Origin: Actinacidiphila sp. DG2A-62 | Lineage (GTDB): Bacteria > Actinomycetota > Actinomycetes > Streptomycetales > Streptomycetaceae | Reading direction: 5' to 3' | DNA length: 64,000 nt | NCBI RefSeq assembly: GCF_035825295.1 | Contig: NZ_JAYMGI010000002.1 | Coordinates: forward strand, 7,206,001-7,270,000 | In this document: positions 1 through 8,851 of the stretch, one piece after another | How positions within the stretch are numbered: position 1 is the stretch's first letter | Layout of the letters: every line of letters begins with the position of its first letter | Made by a program: the position numbers and the translations under genes | Notes under the pieces: model-generated | What the model saw: the letters and a program-made list of their open reading frames with translations, nothing else | Database searches by the model: none | What the model was told of the DNA's origin: nothing

Positions 1-2
1 TG

Positions 3-524
3 CCGCGCTGGGTCCGCTGGACGGTGCTGCCGCTGCTGGTGCTGGTCCCGCTCGGCTACGTGATCATCTCCGCCGAGCAGAGCCGCGACGGCGGCGTCAG
101 CAAGCAGCAGGAGGCCGCCGCCCGGAACATGACCTGGGAGGAGCCGACCTCGCTGCAACAGCGCATCTACCAGGTGCCGTTCCCCGTCGGCGCCACCCGC
201 GTCGGCTACCTGGAGACCAACTCCTGGGACACCAGCGCGCTGTACGCGCAGTTCACCACCACCGCGGGCGGCCTGGACACCTTCCTGGCCAGGATCGGCA
301 CCAGCCGCGACGCGCTGCGCGACGGCCGCGCCGCGCTGAGCCCGGCCCAGGCCAGGACGGCCGGCTGGTCCCTGTCGGACGCCGGCCCCTGGGGCGGCAC
401 CCAACTGCACACGGTCGGCGACCGCCCCGACCACGACATCGTCGTCGACCTCTCGGACGCCGACGCCCCCACCGTCTACGTCGTCTCCACCGTCAACTTC
501 CAGCACGGCTTCGGGGGCGGGTGA
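3..524 (+). CDS. Membrane-anchored hypothetical protein, 5' end cut
   Basis: The open frame runs off the left edge, so the true start lies outside the window. The visible part begins with a basic stretch (PRWVRWT) followed by one hydrophobic segment (LPLLVLVPLGYVIIS), then about 140 mostly polar residues ending in a glycine-rich tail. This suggests a protein anchored by one N-terminal helix with the rest outside the membrane. I recognise no catalytic motif. It stops 36 bases before the probable start of the enol-lactonase gene and could be co-transcribed with it. Third positions are strongly G/C, which supports real coding. The function is unknown; it resembles conserved streptomycete membrane proteins only in general form. 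Confidence 0.7.
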   Translation, partial: PRWVRWTVLPLLVLVPLGYVIISAEQSRDGGVSKQQEAAARNMTWEEPTSLQQRIYQVPFPVGATRVGYLETNSWDTSALYAQFTTTAGGLDTFLARIGTSRDALRDGRAALSPAQARTAGWSLSDAGPWGGTQLHTVGDRPDHDIVVDLSDADAPTVYVVSTVNFQHGFGGG

Positions 525-560
525 CCCACCCCGGGGCTTCACTCGATAGCGTGAGGCGCG

Positions 561-1917
561 ATGAGCGACACGACCGACCAGACCGCCGCCGTCCTCGGCG
601 CCGCAGCGCCGGCCGCGCACGGCGGCGGCTACGACGTGCACGAGGCCGGCTGACGACGGGTACGACGACCGTGACGACCTGCAACCCCCGCTGCAGTACC
701 GGTTCGACGGCCCCGAGGACGCGCCCGTGGTGGTGCTGGGCCCGGCGCTCGGCGCGACCTGGCACATGTGGGACCGGCAGCTGCCCGAACTGACCGCCCG
801 CTGGCGGGTGCTGCGCTACGAACTGCCCGGCCACGGCGGCGCGCCCGCCGAGCCCGCCTCCTCCGTCGACGACCTGGCCAGGCGGCTGCTCGCGGTGCTG
901 GACGACGAGGGCATCGACGCCTTCGGCTACGCCGGCTGCTCGCTGGGCGCCGCGATCGGCGCCCGGCTGGCGCTGCTGCGCCCGGACCGGGTCGCCGCCC
1001 TCGCGCTGGTCTCGGCCGCGGCCCGGTTCGCCACCGGCGACACCTGGCGGCAGCGCGGCGTCGTGGTCCGCGCCAACGGCCTGGACCGCACCGCGCGGGC
1101 CACCCCCGAGCGCTGGTTCACCGGCGCCTTCCTCGCCACCCAGCCGGCCATCACTGAGTGGGCGGTGAAGATGGTCGCCACCACCGACGCCGCCTGCTAC
1201 ATCGCCGCCTGCGAGGCGCTCGCCGCCTTCGACGTGCGCGACGCGCTGTCCGGCATCACGGTGCCGACGCTGGTCATCGCCGGCGCCGACGACACCGAGA
1301 CGCCGCCGGCCGACGCCCGGCTGCTGGTGGCCGGCATCCCCGACGCGCGGCTCGCCGTGGTCCCGGCGACCGGCCACCTGGCCCCGGTCGAGGAGCCCGG
1401 CGCGGTCGGCGACCTGCTGGCCCGGCACTTCGAGAGCGCCTGGGCCGACCACACCCCGGCGCCCACCCCGTTCGCGCCCGCGCCGCCGCCGGTGCCGCCG
1501 CGCCCGCCCGCCGGGTCCGGCGCCGGCCCCGCCCAGCCCGACCGTTACGCCGACGGTCTGCGCATCCGCCGCGAACTGGTCGGCGACGCCCAGGTGGACG
1601 CCGAGACCGGCCGCGGGGACGGCTTCGGCGCCGGCTTCGACGCCTTCGCCACCCGCTACGCCTGGGGCGAGCTGTGGACCCGCCCTGGCCTGGACCGGCG
1701 CACCCGCAGCTTCCTGACCCTCGGCGCGCTCACCGCGCTCGGCCGGCTCGGCGACATCGCCGACCACACCCGCGCCGCGCTGCGCAACGGCCTGACCCCG
1801 GCGGAGATAGAGGAGGCGCTCGTGCACACCGCGGTCTTCGCGGGCCTGCCCGCCGCCCGCGCCGCCCTGGAGGCCGCCCGCCCGGTGATCGAGCAGGAGA
1901 CCCGGGCCGGCGACTGA
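561..1917 (+). CDS. pcaL: 3-oxoadipate enol-lactonase / 4-carboxymuconolactone decarboxylase fusion, with apparent frameshift
   Basis: Bifunctional enzyme of the protocatechuate branch of the beta-ketoadipate pathway. The N-terminal alpha/beta hydrolase part (PcaD) has the nucleophile elbow GCSLG, an acidic residue in AGADDTETP and the histidine in ATGHLAP. A proline-rich linker (about 1456-1545) leads to the carboxymuconolactone decarboxylase domain (PcaC; RTRSFLTLGALTALG, EIEEALVHTAVFAGLP). The probable start is ATG 561 behind GAGG. That frame runs 30 codons with good codon use to a TGA at 651, while the enzyme body is in the +1 frame and open from about 655. One extra base near 640-653 would explain this. 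If the shift is real, GTG 727 is the only conventional downstream start and would remove the first strand. No other pca genes are visible. Confidence 0.85.
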
Positions 1918-2025
1918 CGCGGGCGGCCCGCCCGCGCGCCCGTCCGCCCGTCCGCCCGTCCGTCGCGGCACCGGGCCGCCGGGTCCCGGTGCGCCCCGCG
2001 CGCGGGGCCGTAGCAGGATGGATCC

Positions 2026-2658
2026 ATGAGCCTGAAGCTGACGAAGAAGCGGCACTCGTGCGTGGTGCTGGAGAAGGACGGCCGGACCCTGGCGATCGAC
2101 CCGGGCGCCTTCAGCGAGGAGGACGCCGCGGCCGGCGCCGACGCGATCCTGATCACCCACGAGCACATGGACCACTTCGACGAGGGCCGGGTGCGCCGCG
2201 TGCTGGAGGCCGACCCGGCCGCCGAGGTGTGGACGCTCGCCTCGGTCGCCGGCACGCTCTCGGCCGCGTTCCCCGGCCGGGTGCACACCGTCGGCCACGG
2301 GGACGCCTTCGCCGCCGCCGGGTTCGACGTCCAGGTGCACGGCGAACTGCACGCGGTCATCCACCCGGACATCCCGCGCATCACCAACGTCGGCTATCTG
2401 GTGGACGGTTCGCTCTTCCACCCCGGCGACGCGCTCACCGTGCCGGACGCGCCGGTGGACACCCTGATGCTGCCGGTGATGGCGCCGTGGAACAAGATCT
2501 CCGAGGTCATCGACTACGTCCGCGCCGTCGCGCCGCGGCGCGCGATCGACATCCACGACGCGCTGCTCACCGACCTGGCCAGGCCGGTCTACGACACGCA
2601 GATCGGGCAGCTGGGCCGCGCCGAGCACGTCCGGCTGGCGCCCGGCGAGCAGGGCTGA
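2026..2658 (+). CDS. Metallo-beta-lactamase-fold hydrolase
   Basis: A 210-residue protein of the short UlaG/YcjY-like metallo-beta-lactamase type. The metal-binding motif HxHxDH is present as THEHMDHFD at about residue 44. Further candidate ligands are the histidine and acidic residue in SLFHPGDAL and the late DIHDA. It has no signal peptide, so it is probably cytosolic. ATG 2026 follows AGGATGG. It lies on the same strand after pcaL with a roughly 110-base C-rich gap, and may be transcribed separately. The fold and metal site are clear but the substrate cannot be told from sequence; lactones, phosphodiesters and N-acyl compounds are all known for this superfamily. Confidence 0.85.
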   Translation: MSLKLTKKRHSCVVLEKDGRTLAIDPGAFSEEDAAAGADAILITHEHMDHFDEGRVRRVLEADPAAEVWTLASVAGTLSAAFPGRVHTVGHGDAFAAAGFDVQVHGELHAVIHPDIPRITNVGYLVDGSLFHPGDALTVPDAPVDTLMLPVMAPWNKISEVIDYVRAVAPRRAIDIHDALLTDLARPVYDTQIGQLGRAEHVRLAPGEQG

Positions 2659-2807
2659 CCGGGGCAGCGGAGCGGGGCTGAGCGGGCAGGGGGAGCGGGG
2701 CTGAGCGGCCGGGGAGCAGGGCGCCCGGACGCGCGGGAGCGGGCCGGGGGAGGGCGACGTACCGGGCCGCGGCGGCGCTGTCGTACCCAGCCGCTAGGTT
2801 GGGGGGC

Positions 2808-3587
2808 ATGCGCATCGCGACCTGGAACATCAACTCCGTCACCGCCCGGCTGCCGCGGCTGCTCGCCTGGCTGGAGAGCAGCGGCACGGACGTCCTGTGC
2901 GTCCAGGAGCTCAAGTGCACCCCCGAGCAGTTCCCCGCCGCCGAGCTGCGCGAGCTGGGCTACGAGGCCGCGGTGCACGCCACCGGCCGGTGGAACGGCG
3001 TGGCGGTGCTCTCCCGGGTCGGCCTCGCGGACGTGGTCACCGGCCTGCCCGGCGGCCCGCTGTACGAGGGGGTCGAGGAGCCCCGCGCGGTCGCCGCGAC
3101 CTGCGGCCCGGTCCGCGTCTGGTCGGTCTACGTGCCCAACGGCCGCGAGGTGGACCACCCGCACTTCGCCTACAAGATCGAGTGGTTCGAGGCGCTGCGC
3201 GCCGCGGTGGCCGGGGACGCGGCCGGCGAGCGCCCGTTCGCCGTCCTCGGCGACTACAACGTGGCGCCGACCGACGACGACGTCTACGACCCCGCGGCCT
3301 TCGAGGGCGCCACCCACGTCACCCCGGCCGAGCGGGCCGCGCTCGCCGAGCTGCGCGGCACCGGCCTCAGCGACGTGGTGCCGCGCCCGCTGAAGTACGA
3401 CCACCCGTTCACGTACTGGGACTACCGCCAGCTGTGCTTCCCCAAGAACCGCGGGATGCGCATCGACCTGGTCTACGGCAACGCGCCGTTCGCCAAGGCG
3501 GTCTCGGACGCGTACGTGGACCGGGAGGAGCGCAAGGGCAAGGGCGCCTCCGACCACGCGCCGGTCGTCGTCGACCTCGACGTCTGA
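2808..3587 (+). CDS. xthA: Exodeoxyribonuclease III family (first copy)
   Basis: AP endonuclease and 3'-5' exonuclease of base-excision repair. It begins MRIATWNINSV, the metal-binding Asn of the EEP fold, followed by VQELKC (catalytic Glu), GDYNVAPTDDDVY (Asp/Asn pair), a tail with MRIDLVYGN, and the closing SDHAPVVVDL with the catalytic Asp-His. At 259 residues it is full length. ATG 2808 is chosen over an in-frame TTG nine bases earlier because the conserved N-terminus starts exactly there. A second member of the family lies at 60722-61531, so the strain has at least two. The downstream 100 bases hold a GC hairpin and an imperfect tandem repeat. Confidence 0.93.
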   Translation: MRIATWNINSVTARLPRLLAWLESSGTDVLCVQELKCTPEQFPAAELRELGYEAAVHATGRWNGVAVLSRVGLADVVTGLPGGPLYEGVEEPRAVAATCGPVRVWSVYVPNGREVDHPHFAYKIEWFEALRAAVAGDAAGERPFAVLGDYNVAPTDDDVYDPAAFEGATHVTPAERAALAELRGTGLSDVVPRPLKYDHPFTYWDYRQLCFPKNRGMRIDLVYGNAPFAKAVSDAYVDREERKGKGASDHAPVVVDLDV

Positions 3588-3680
3588 GCCCCGGTCGGGG
3601 CCGGCCGGACGGGCGCGGCGTCGGCGGGCCGCGTCACCGGGGCGACGCGGCGTCGGCGGGCGCCGCGTCACCGGGGCGGG
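3588..3680. repeat. Short GC hairpin plus imperfect tandem 32-34 bp repeat
   Basis: Directly after the exonuclease stop, 3588-3601 is an inverted repeat (GCCCCG-GT-CGGGGC). It is followed by two near-identical units, 3615-3646 and 3647-3680, which differ by an insertion of about two bases. The hairpin may serve as a weak terminator. The repeat looks like slippage in non-coding DNA. Confidence 0.5.
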
Positions 3681-3784
3681 GGACGGTCAGGGCGTGTCAG
3701 CAGGCATTGCCCGGGCAGGACCGCGCCGCCCGTGCATGATGGCGCCCAAGCAACGCACCCACAGCGTGAACCCGGAGGCTCGAC

Positions 3785-4036
3785 GTGGACTCCCTTCAAC
3801 AGCTGCCGAACATCGGGGCGGTGCTCGCCGAGCGCCTGCGCCGCGCGGGCGTCGACGACGCGGGCGAACTCCGCCGACTGGGCTCGGGCCGGGCGTTCGA
3901 GAAGATCAGCCCCGAACTGCCCGAGGACGCCCGCACCCACACCCTGCTCGCCCTGGAAGGCGCCCTGCGCGGCATGCGCTGGACCGCCATCCCGCAGACC
4001 GAGCGCGACACCCTCGTCAACCGCGTCCTCGGCTGA
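3785..4036 (+). CDS. TfoX C-terminal domain-like protein
   Basis: An 83-residue protein that matches only the C-terminal half of TfoX/Sxy-type proteins. It has a helix-hairpin-helix-like segment ([17 protein letters not shown]) followed by GELRRLG and a short helix ([13 protein letters not shown]). The N-terminal TfoX domain is absent, as in many free-standing actinobacterial versions. The GTG start at 3785 follows GGAGG at about 3774. In enterobacteria full-length TfoX/Sxy promotes competence gene expression, but nothing here shows that role. The protein may bind DNA or another protein through the HhH fold. The next gene starts 40 bases later on the same strand. Confidence 0.75.
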   Translation: MDSLQQLPNIGAVLAERLRRAGVDDAGELRRLGSGRAFEKISPELPEDARTHTLLALEGALRGMRWTAIPQTERDTLVNRVLG

Positions 4037-4076
4037 CCGCCGGACCGGCCCCGACCCCGCCCCCGTGCCCGCAGAG

Positions 4077-4838
4077 ATGTCCGCCTCCCCGACCCCGTCC
4101 GGCGAACCCCTCATAGCCTTGCGCGGCGTCGACAAGCACTTCGGCGACCACCACGCGCTCCGCGGCGTCGACCTCGCGGTGGCCCGCGGCGAGAGCGTCG
4201 TCCTCATCGGGCCGTCCGGCGCGGGCAAGTCCACGCTGTGCCGGGCCGTGAACGGACTGACCCCGGTCGACTCCGGGACGATCACCGTCGACGGCGCGAC
4301 GCTGCCCGCCGACCGCCGCGAGCTGGCCCGGCTGCGCGCCGACATCGGCATGGTCTTCCAGTCCTTCAACCTCTTCTCGCACCTCACCGTCCTGGACAAC
4401 CTGACCGTCGCGCCGATCCGGGTGCGCGGCCGCGACCCGCGGGACGCCGAGCGGCGGGCCCGCGAGCTGCTGGAGCGCGTGGGCCTGGCCGACCAGGCGC
4501 ACAAGCACCCCGCGCAGCTGTCCGGCGGGCAGCAGCAGCGCGTCGCCATCGCCCGCGCGCTGGCCATGGACCCCAAGGTGATGCTCTTCGACGAGCCCAC
4601 CTCCGCGCTCGACCCGGAGATGACCGGCGAGGTGCTCGCGGTGATGCGGCAGCTCGCCGCGGACGGCATGACCATGCTGGTGGTCACCCACGAGATGGGC
4701 TTCGCCCGCTCGGCCGCCGACCGGGTGGTGTTCATGGCCGACGGCCGGATCGTCGAGGACCGGCCGCCCGCGGAGTTCTTCGCCGCGCCGCGCACCGCAC
4801 GGGCCCGCGACTTCCTGGCCAAGGTGCTGCACCACTGA
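4077..4838 (+). CDS. Polar amino-acid ABC transporter ATP-binding protein (GluA/GlnQ-like), orphan
   Basis: ATPase subunit of a type I importer for polar amino acids. Visible motifs in order: Walker A GPSGAGKS (about residue 45), Q-loop [10 protein letters not shown], signature LSGGQQQR, Walker [14 protein letters not shown], and switch histidine VVTHE. The [17 protein letters not shown] tail is typical of the GlnQ/GluA group. The protein has 253 residues from ATG 4077; an in-frame GTG at 4065 is an alternative. The usual operon partners (two permeases and a binding protein) are not adjacent: the neighbours are a TfoX-like gene and transketolase. It may energise permeases encoded elsewhere or be left over from a broken operon. 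Confidence 0.85.
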   Translation: MSASPTPSGEPLIALRGVDKHFGDHHALRGVDLAVARGESVVLIGPSGAGKSTLCRAVNGLTPVDSGTITVDGATLPADRRELARLRADIGMVFQSFNLFSHLTVLDNLTVAPIRVRGRDPRDAERRARELLERVGLADQAHKHPAQLSGGQQQRVAIARALAMDPKVMLFDEPTSALDPEMTGEVLAVMRQLAADGMTMLVVTHEMGFARSAADRVVFMADGRIVEDRPPAEFFAAPRTARARDFLAKVLHH

Positions 4839-5045
4839 GGCGGCGGGGCCGTCCCTCCGAGGCCGGCGGGCCGGCCCGACGGGACGGCCCGCAAGGCCGG
4901 GCTCCCGAGGCCGCGGGGCCGACCGCCCGGCCGCCGGGCCCGGTCGCCCGTGTCCCGTTTGCACCGCTCCCGCACGGGCAGCCGCTGAGCTGAGGGGCGC
5001 CGCGCGCCGGCCCGGTCGTGCGCGCCCGCCCGCGACAGGCAATCC

Positions 5046-5074
5046 GCCACCAGCCAGGGCGCCACCAGCCAGGG
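5046..5074. repeat. 14-bp direct repeat in transketolase leader
   Basis: The sequence GCCACCAGCCAGGG occurs at 5046-5059 and again at 5061-5074, just upstream of the transketolase ATG at 5093. The 15-base spacing puts the copies on different faces of the helix. It may be slippage; I have no basis for naming a regulator. Confidence 0.45.
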
Positions 5075-5092
5075 AAACGGAGAGCAGTCCTC

Positions 5093-6967
5093 ATGAACAG
5101 CACGGCCACCAGGGACCAGGTCCTCACCGACGCCGAGATCGCCGAGCTGGCGCAGCAACTGCGGGTCGACGCGGTGCGCGCGTCCGCCTCGGCCGGCTCC
5201 GGGCACCCCACCTCCTCGATGTCCGCCGCCGACCTCATGGCGGTCCTGCTCGCCCGCCACCTGCGCTACGACTTCAACGACCCCGGCCACCCCGGCAACG
5301 ACCACCTGATCCTGTCCAAGGGCCACGCCTCGCCCCTGCTGTACGCCGCCTACAAGGCGGCCGGCGCGATCGACGAGAACGAGCTGCTCACCGGCTACCG
5401 CAAGCTCGGCAGCCGGCTGGAGGGCCACCCCACGCCCCGGCTGCCCTGGGTCGACGTGGCCACCGGCTCGCTCGGCCAGGGCCTGCCGATCGGCGTCGGC
5501 GTCGCGCTCGCCGCCCAGCGCCTGGACCACCTGCCGTACCGCACCTGGGTGCTGTGCGGCGACAGCGAGATGGCCGAGGGCTCGGTGTGGGAGGCGTTCG
5601 AGCACGCCGGCATGGAGGGCCTGGACAACCTCACCACGATCGTCGACGTCAACCGGCTCGGCCAGCGCGGCCCCACCCGGCACGGCTGGGACCTGGACGC
5701 CTACGGCCGCCGGATCCGCGCCTTCGGCTGGCACACCGTGGAGATCGACGGCCACGACATCGCCGCGATCGACGAGGCGATGGCCGCCGCCCGCGACAAT
5801 CGCGGCGCGCCCACCGCGATCATCGCCCGCACCCGCAAGGGCAAGGGCGTCGTCGCCGTCGAGAACCTCGAAGGCCACCACGGCAAGCCGGTGCCGGACG
5901 CCGAGTCCGCGATCAGCGAGCTGGGCGGGGTCCGCGACATCCTGGTCCAGGTGCAGGGCCCGCCGGACGCCGACCCGCCCCGGCTGGAGGGCGGCGCCGA
6001 TCCGCACGCCGCGCTGCCCTCGTACGACCGCGGCTCGGACGTGGCCACCCGCACCGCCTTCGGCGAGGCGATCACCGTCCTGGGCACCCGCCGCGCGGAC
6101 GTGGTGGTGCTGGACGGCGAGGTCGGCGACTCCACCAAGGCCGGCCTGTTCGCCGACGAGCACCCCGAGCGCTACTTCGAGTGCTACATCGCCGAGCAGG
6201 AGATGGTCGCCACCGGCGTGGGCCTGGGCGTGCGCGGGCGCGTCCCGTACGCCTCCACCTTCGCCGCGTTCCTGACCCGCGCGCACGACTTCCTGCGGAT
6301 GGCCGCGATCAGCCGCAGCGACCTCAAGGTGGTCGGCTCGCACGCCGGCGTCTCGATCGGCCAGGACGGCCCGTCGCAGATGGCGCTGGAGGACCTGGCG
6401 ATGATGCGCGCGATCCACGGCAGCACGGTGCTCTACCCCTGCGACGCCAATCAGACCGCGCAGCTGACCGCCGCGCTCGCCGACGTCCCCGGCATCGGCT
6501 ACCTGCGCACCACCCGCGGCGAGACCCCGGTGCTCTACGGCGCCGGCGAGGACTTCCCGGTCGGCGGCTCGAAGGTGCTGCGCTCCCACCCCGACGACCA
6601 GGTCACCCTGATCGGCGCCGGCGTCACCCTGCACCAGGCGCTGGCCGCCCACGACCGGCTCGTGGCGGACGGCATCAGGGCCCGGGTGATCGACCTGTAC
6701 TCCGTCAAGCCGGTGGACACCCAGACGCTGCGCGAGGCCGCCGCGGCCACCGGGCGGTTCGTGGTCGCCGAGGACCACCACCCCGAGGGCGGTCTGGCCG
6801 ACGCGGTTCTGGAGTCCTTCGGCAACGGCCATCCGATGCCGCTGCTCACCCGGCTCGCCGTCCACACCATGCCCGGCTCCGCGACGCCCGACGAGCAGCT
6901 GCACGCCGCGGGCATCGACGCGGACGCGATCGCGGCGGCCGCGCGCAAGCTCGTCGCCGCCCGCTGA
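5093..6967 (+). CDS. tkt: Transketolase
   Basis: Thiamine-diphosphate enzyme of the non-oxidative pentose phosphate pathway, 624 residues, encoded as one polypeptide. The N-terminal ThDP domain shows SAGSGHPTSSMSAADLM, LSKGHASPLLYA, GSLGQGLPIGVG and the metal/ThDP motif GDSEMAEGSVWEAF ending in VDVN. The pyrimidine-binding domain shows DGEVGDSTKAG and the cofactor-activating Glu in CYIAEQEMVATGVGLG. The C-terminal domain carries VAEDHHPEGGLADAV. It is shorter than E. coli-type TktA and resembles the animal/archaeal-like short group. ATG 5093 follows GGAGAG. The LigD-like gene begins 29 bases after the stop. Streptomycetes usually carry another Tkt next to transaldolase, so this is probably an additional isozyme. 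Confidence 0.92.
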   Translation: MNSTATRDQVLTDAEIAELAQQLRVDAVRASASAGSGHPTSSMSAADLMAVLLARHLRYDFNDPGHPGNDHLILSKGHASPLLYAAYKAAGAIDENELLTGYRKLGSRLEGHPTPRLPWVDVATGSLGQGLPIGVGVALAAQRLDHLPYRTWVLCGDSEMAEGSVWEAFEHAGMEGLDNLTTIVDVNRLGQRGPTRHGWDLDAYGRRIRAFGWHTVEIDGHDIAAIDEAMAAARDNRGAPTAIIARTRKGKGVVAVENLEGHHGKPVPDAESAISELGGVRDILVQVQGPPDADPPRLEGGADPHAALPSYDRGSDVATRTAFGEAITVLGTRRADVVVLDGEVGDSTKAGLFADEHPERYFECYIAEQEMVATGVGLGVRGRVPYASTFAAFLTRAHDFLRMAAISRSDLKVVGSHAGVSIGQDGPSQMALEDLAMMRAIHGSTVLYPCDANQTAQLTAALADVPGIGYLRTTRGETPVLYGAGEDFPVGGSKVLRSHPDDQVTLIGAGVTLHQALAAHDRLVADGIRARVIDLYSVKPVDTQTLREAAAATGRFVVAEDHHPEGGLADAVLESFGNGHPMPLLTRLAVHTMPGSATPDEQLHAAGIDADAIAAAARKLVAAR

Positions 6968-6996
6968 GGCGGCGCCGTGACCACTCAGGGAACGCC

Positions 6997-7917
6997 ATGA
7001 GCACGCTCGCCGTCGACGCCGGCCGCCGCACGGTCGAGGTGGCCCGCGCCGAGAAGGTCCTCTTCCCGGCCGGGCCGGACGCCCCCGCCGTCACCAAGGC
7101 GGACCTGGCCGCGTACTACCGCGAGATCGCGCCCTACGCGGTGCCGCACCTCAAGGGCCGGCCGCTGATGCTGGAGATGCACCCCGACGGGATCGGCGGC
7201 CGGCCGCTGATGCGCAAGAACGTCCCCGCGCACTTCCCGGACTGGGTGCACCGGGCGGAACTGGCCAAGGAGGACGGCACGGTCTGCCACGTCCTCGCCG
7301 ACGACGCGCCCACCCTCGTCTACCTCGCCGGGCAGGGCTGCACCACGCTGCACCGCTTCCTGTCCCGCGCGGACCGCCCGCGCCACCCCGATCTGATGGT
7401 CTTCGACCTCGACCCGGCCGGCGACGACTTCGCGCCGGTCCGCACCGCCGCGCTCCAGCTCGGCGAGCTGCTGGACGCGGTACGGCTGCCCTGGGCGCCG
7501 ATGACCAGCGGCTCGCGCGGGCTGCACCTGGTCGTCCCGCTGGACCGCGGGTCGGACGTGGACGAGGTCCGCGAGCTGGCGCGGGCGATCGCGGAGACGC
7601 TGGCCGCTCGGCACCCGGACACGCTCACGACGAAGGCGCGCAAGGCCGAGCGCGGCGACCGGCTCTACCTCGACGTGATGCGCAACGGTTACGCGCAGAC
7701 CGCGGTCGCGCCCTGGTCGGTGCGGGCGCTGCCCGGAGCGCCCGTGGCCGCGCCGCTGCCCCCCGACGCGCTCCACGACACTTCACTGCACCCCCGTGCC
7801 TTCACCGTGCGCGACGCCCTCGCCCACGCCCGCACCGAGCCCTGGGCGGGCCTCCTCCCGGCCCGCCACCCCCGCGGGCTGCGCGGGGCCCGCTCCCGCC
7901 TCGACGCTGTGCGCTGA
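6997..7917 (+). CDS. Stand-alone LigD-type polymerase/primase domain protein
   Basis: A 306-residue protein equal to the polymerase (archaeo-eukaryotic primase-fold) domain of LigD, without ligase or phosphoesterase domains. Key elements are LMRKNVPAHFPDWV, the metal-binding pair in VFDLDP followed by GDDF, the nucleotide-binding SGSRGLHLVVPL, and DYxRN-like DVMRNGYAQTAVAPWSVRALPGAPVAAPL. In mycobacteria this domain fills gaps and extends ends with ribonucleotides during Ku-dependent end joining. Actinobacteria often encode separate PolDom, ligase and Ku genes. ATG 6997 follows CAGGGAACGCC. No Ku or ligase gene is seen here. It could work with Ku elsewhere or in base-excision repair. Confidence 0.88.
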   Translation: MSTLAVDAGRRTVEVARAEKVLFPAGPDAPAVTKADLAAYYREIAPYAVPHLKGRPLMLEMHPDGIGGRPLMRKNVPAHFPDWVHRAELAKEDGTVCHVLADDAPTLVYLAGQGCTTLHRFLSRADRPRHPDLMVFDLDPAGDDFAPVRTAALQLGELLDAVRLPWAPMTSGSRGLHLVVPLDRGSDVDEVRELARAIAETLAARHPDTLTTKARKAERGDRLYLDVMRNGYAQTAVAPWSVRALPGAPVAAPLPPDALHDTSLHPRAFTVRDALAHARTEPWAGLLPARHPRGLRGARSRLDAVR

Positions 7918-7967
7918 GCAATCACCAGGCCCACCCCGGCGCGCGTGACGCTGGGCGCCGCGCCAGT

Positions 7968-8149
7968 CAGGGGCGCGGGGAACTGCTCCCCCAGACTCCG
8001 TCCGGGGGTGCCCCCGACAACCAGCCACGGCCGGTGGTCCTGGGGGCACCTTCCGGGCGAAGCTCTGGGGGAGGACCGGGCTGCCCCATCAGGGCGGTGG
8101 CTGCCTGCGGGCCGCAGGTGGGTTGCTCGCGCAGTTCCCCGCGCCCCTG
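7968..8149. repeat. Nested inverted-repeat element with perfect 19-bp ends
   Basis: This fills most of the 364-base gap between the LigD-like gene and DUF6479. The outer arms CAGGGGCGCGGGGAACTGC (7968-7986) and its exact reverse complement (8131-8149) enclose a second imperfect palindrome: 7987-8016 pairs with about 8050-8080 around CCAGCCACGGCCGGTGG. Similar GGGGCGCGGGGAACTGC elements are, from memory, scattered between genes across Streptomyces genomes. It can fold into a long cruciform or RNA hairpin and may end transcription in both directions. The remaining bases at 8150-8281 hold nothing I recognise. Confidence 0.8.
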
Positions 8150-8281
8150 AAAAACGGGCCGGCGTCCTGCGCCATGCTCACGCTGACGCGAACCGGGCGC
8201 CGCGCCTGTTGCGGCGCGACGCCCAGCGCGGAGCTGACGCAGGGGGTGACGGGGGAGCGTTCTCCCGTCAGCGGGACGCGG

Positions 8282-8677
8282 TCAATCGACGTTGGGGCCC
8301 GAGTGCCGCCGCGGCCGGGTGCGTTCCTTGCCGCCGCGCACTCCCGCGTCGCGGACCTCGTACGGCATCCGCCGCCGCCCGTCCCGTGGCATCTCGTCCG
8401 GTTGTGGCTCCCGCGACTCGTGCGTGCGCGGCCCCTCGTCCTGGTGCCCGGGCCCGTGATCGTCGGGCGCCCCGACATCGTGCTCCCGGCGCGTGGACCA
8501 CGCGCCGGCCCGCGGCCGCCTGCCCTGCGGGATCGGCGGCTCCTTGCCCACCCGTCGCATCCCCACCCAGACGGCGGCGATGAGAACGATCACCACGACG
8601 ATGCCCAGCACCAGCGGCCCGATGCTGCCCGCGCCACCGACCGCGACGTCCGCGGCCCGCGCTTCGTAGAGAGACAT
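8282..8677 (-). CDS. DUF6479-type single-pass membrane protein
   Basis: A 131-residue protein with a short N-terminal segment, one transmembrane helix (PLVLGIVVVIVLIAAVWVGM) and a long polar, basic, proline-rich tail that contains the pattern REPQPDEMPRDG. This architecture matches the small streptomycete DUF6479 family, whose function is unknown. ATG 8677 (MSLYEARA) is preferred over the in-frame GTG nine bases upstream, because AGGAGG lies 8 bases before the ATG and overlaps the GTG. It is divergent from the CDF gene. The tail is likely cytosolic by the positive-inside rule. Confidence 0.75.
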   Translation of the reverse strand: MSLYEARAADVAVGGAGSIGPLVLGIVVVIVLIAAVWVGMRRVGKEPPIPQGRRPRAGAWSTRREHDVGAPDDHGPGHQDEGPRTHESREPQPDEMPRDGRRRMPYEVRDAGVRGGKERTRPRRHSGPNVD

Positions 8678-8851
8678 TCCAGCCACCTCCTTGATGGGCG
8701 GATGCCCGAGATCCGGCGGGGAACACGACCCGACGACCGGGAAAGCCCATGTCCTCCCATCTCCTCACGCACCGTGACGCCCAGCCACCCGCGGTAGGCC
8801 GTCCGGAGGACGTGAGGAGCGGGGCGGACCCACGCGACGAGAGGCGCGGCG

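Noticed and set aside
521-793. 90-codon frame starting near the pcaL ATG
   Set aside because: It is out of frame with both the N-terminal and main parts of the enzyme and is Arg-rich noise.
493-2628. 711-codon open frame on the minus strand opposite pcaL and the MBL-fold gene
   Set aside because: It is Arg/Gly/Val-rich with poor third-position pattern and lies antisense to two recognisable genes. It is a by-product of G/C-biased codons.
3668-6904. 1078-codon minus-strand frame across the ABC ATPase and transketolase
   Set aside because: The same reason: antisense to clear enzymes, low-complexity composition and no domain.
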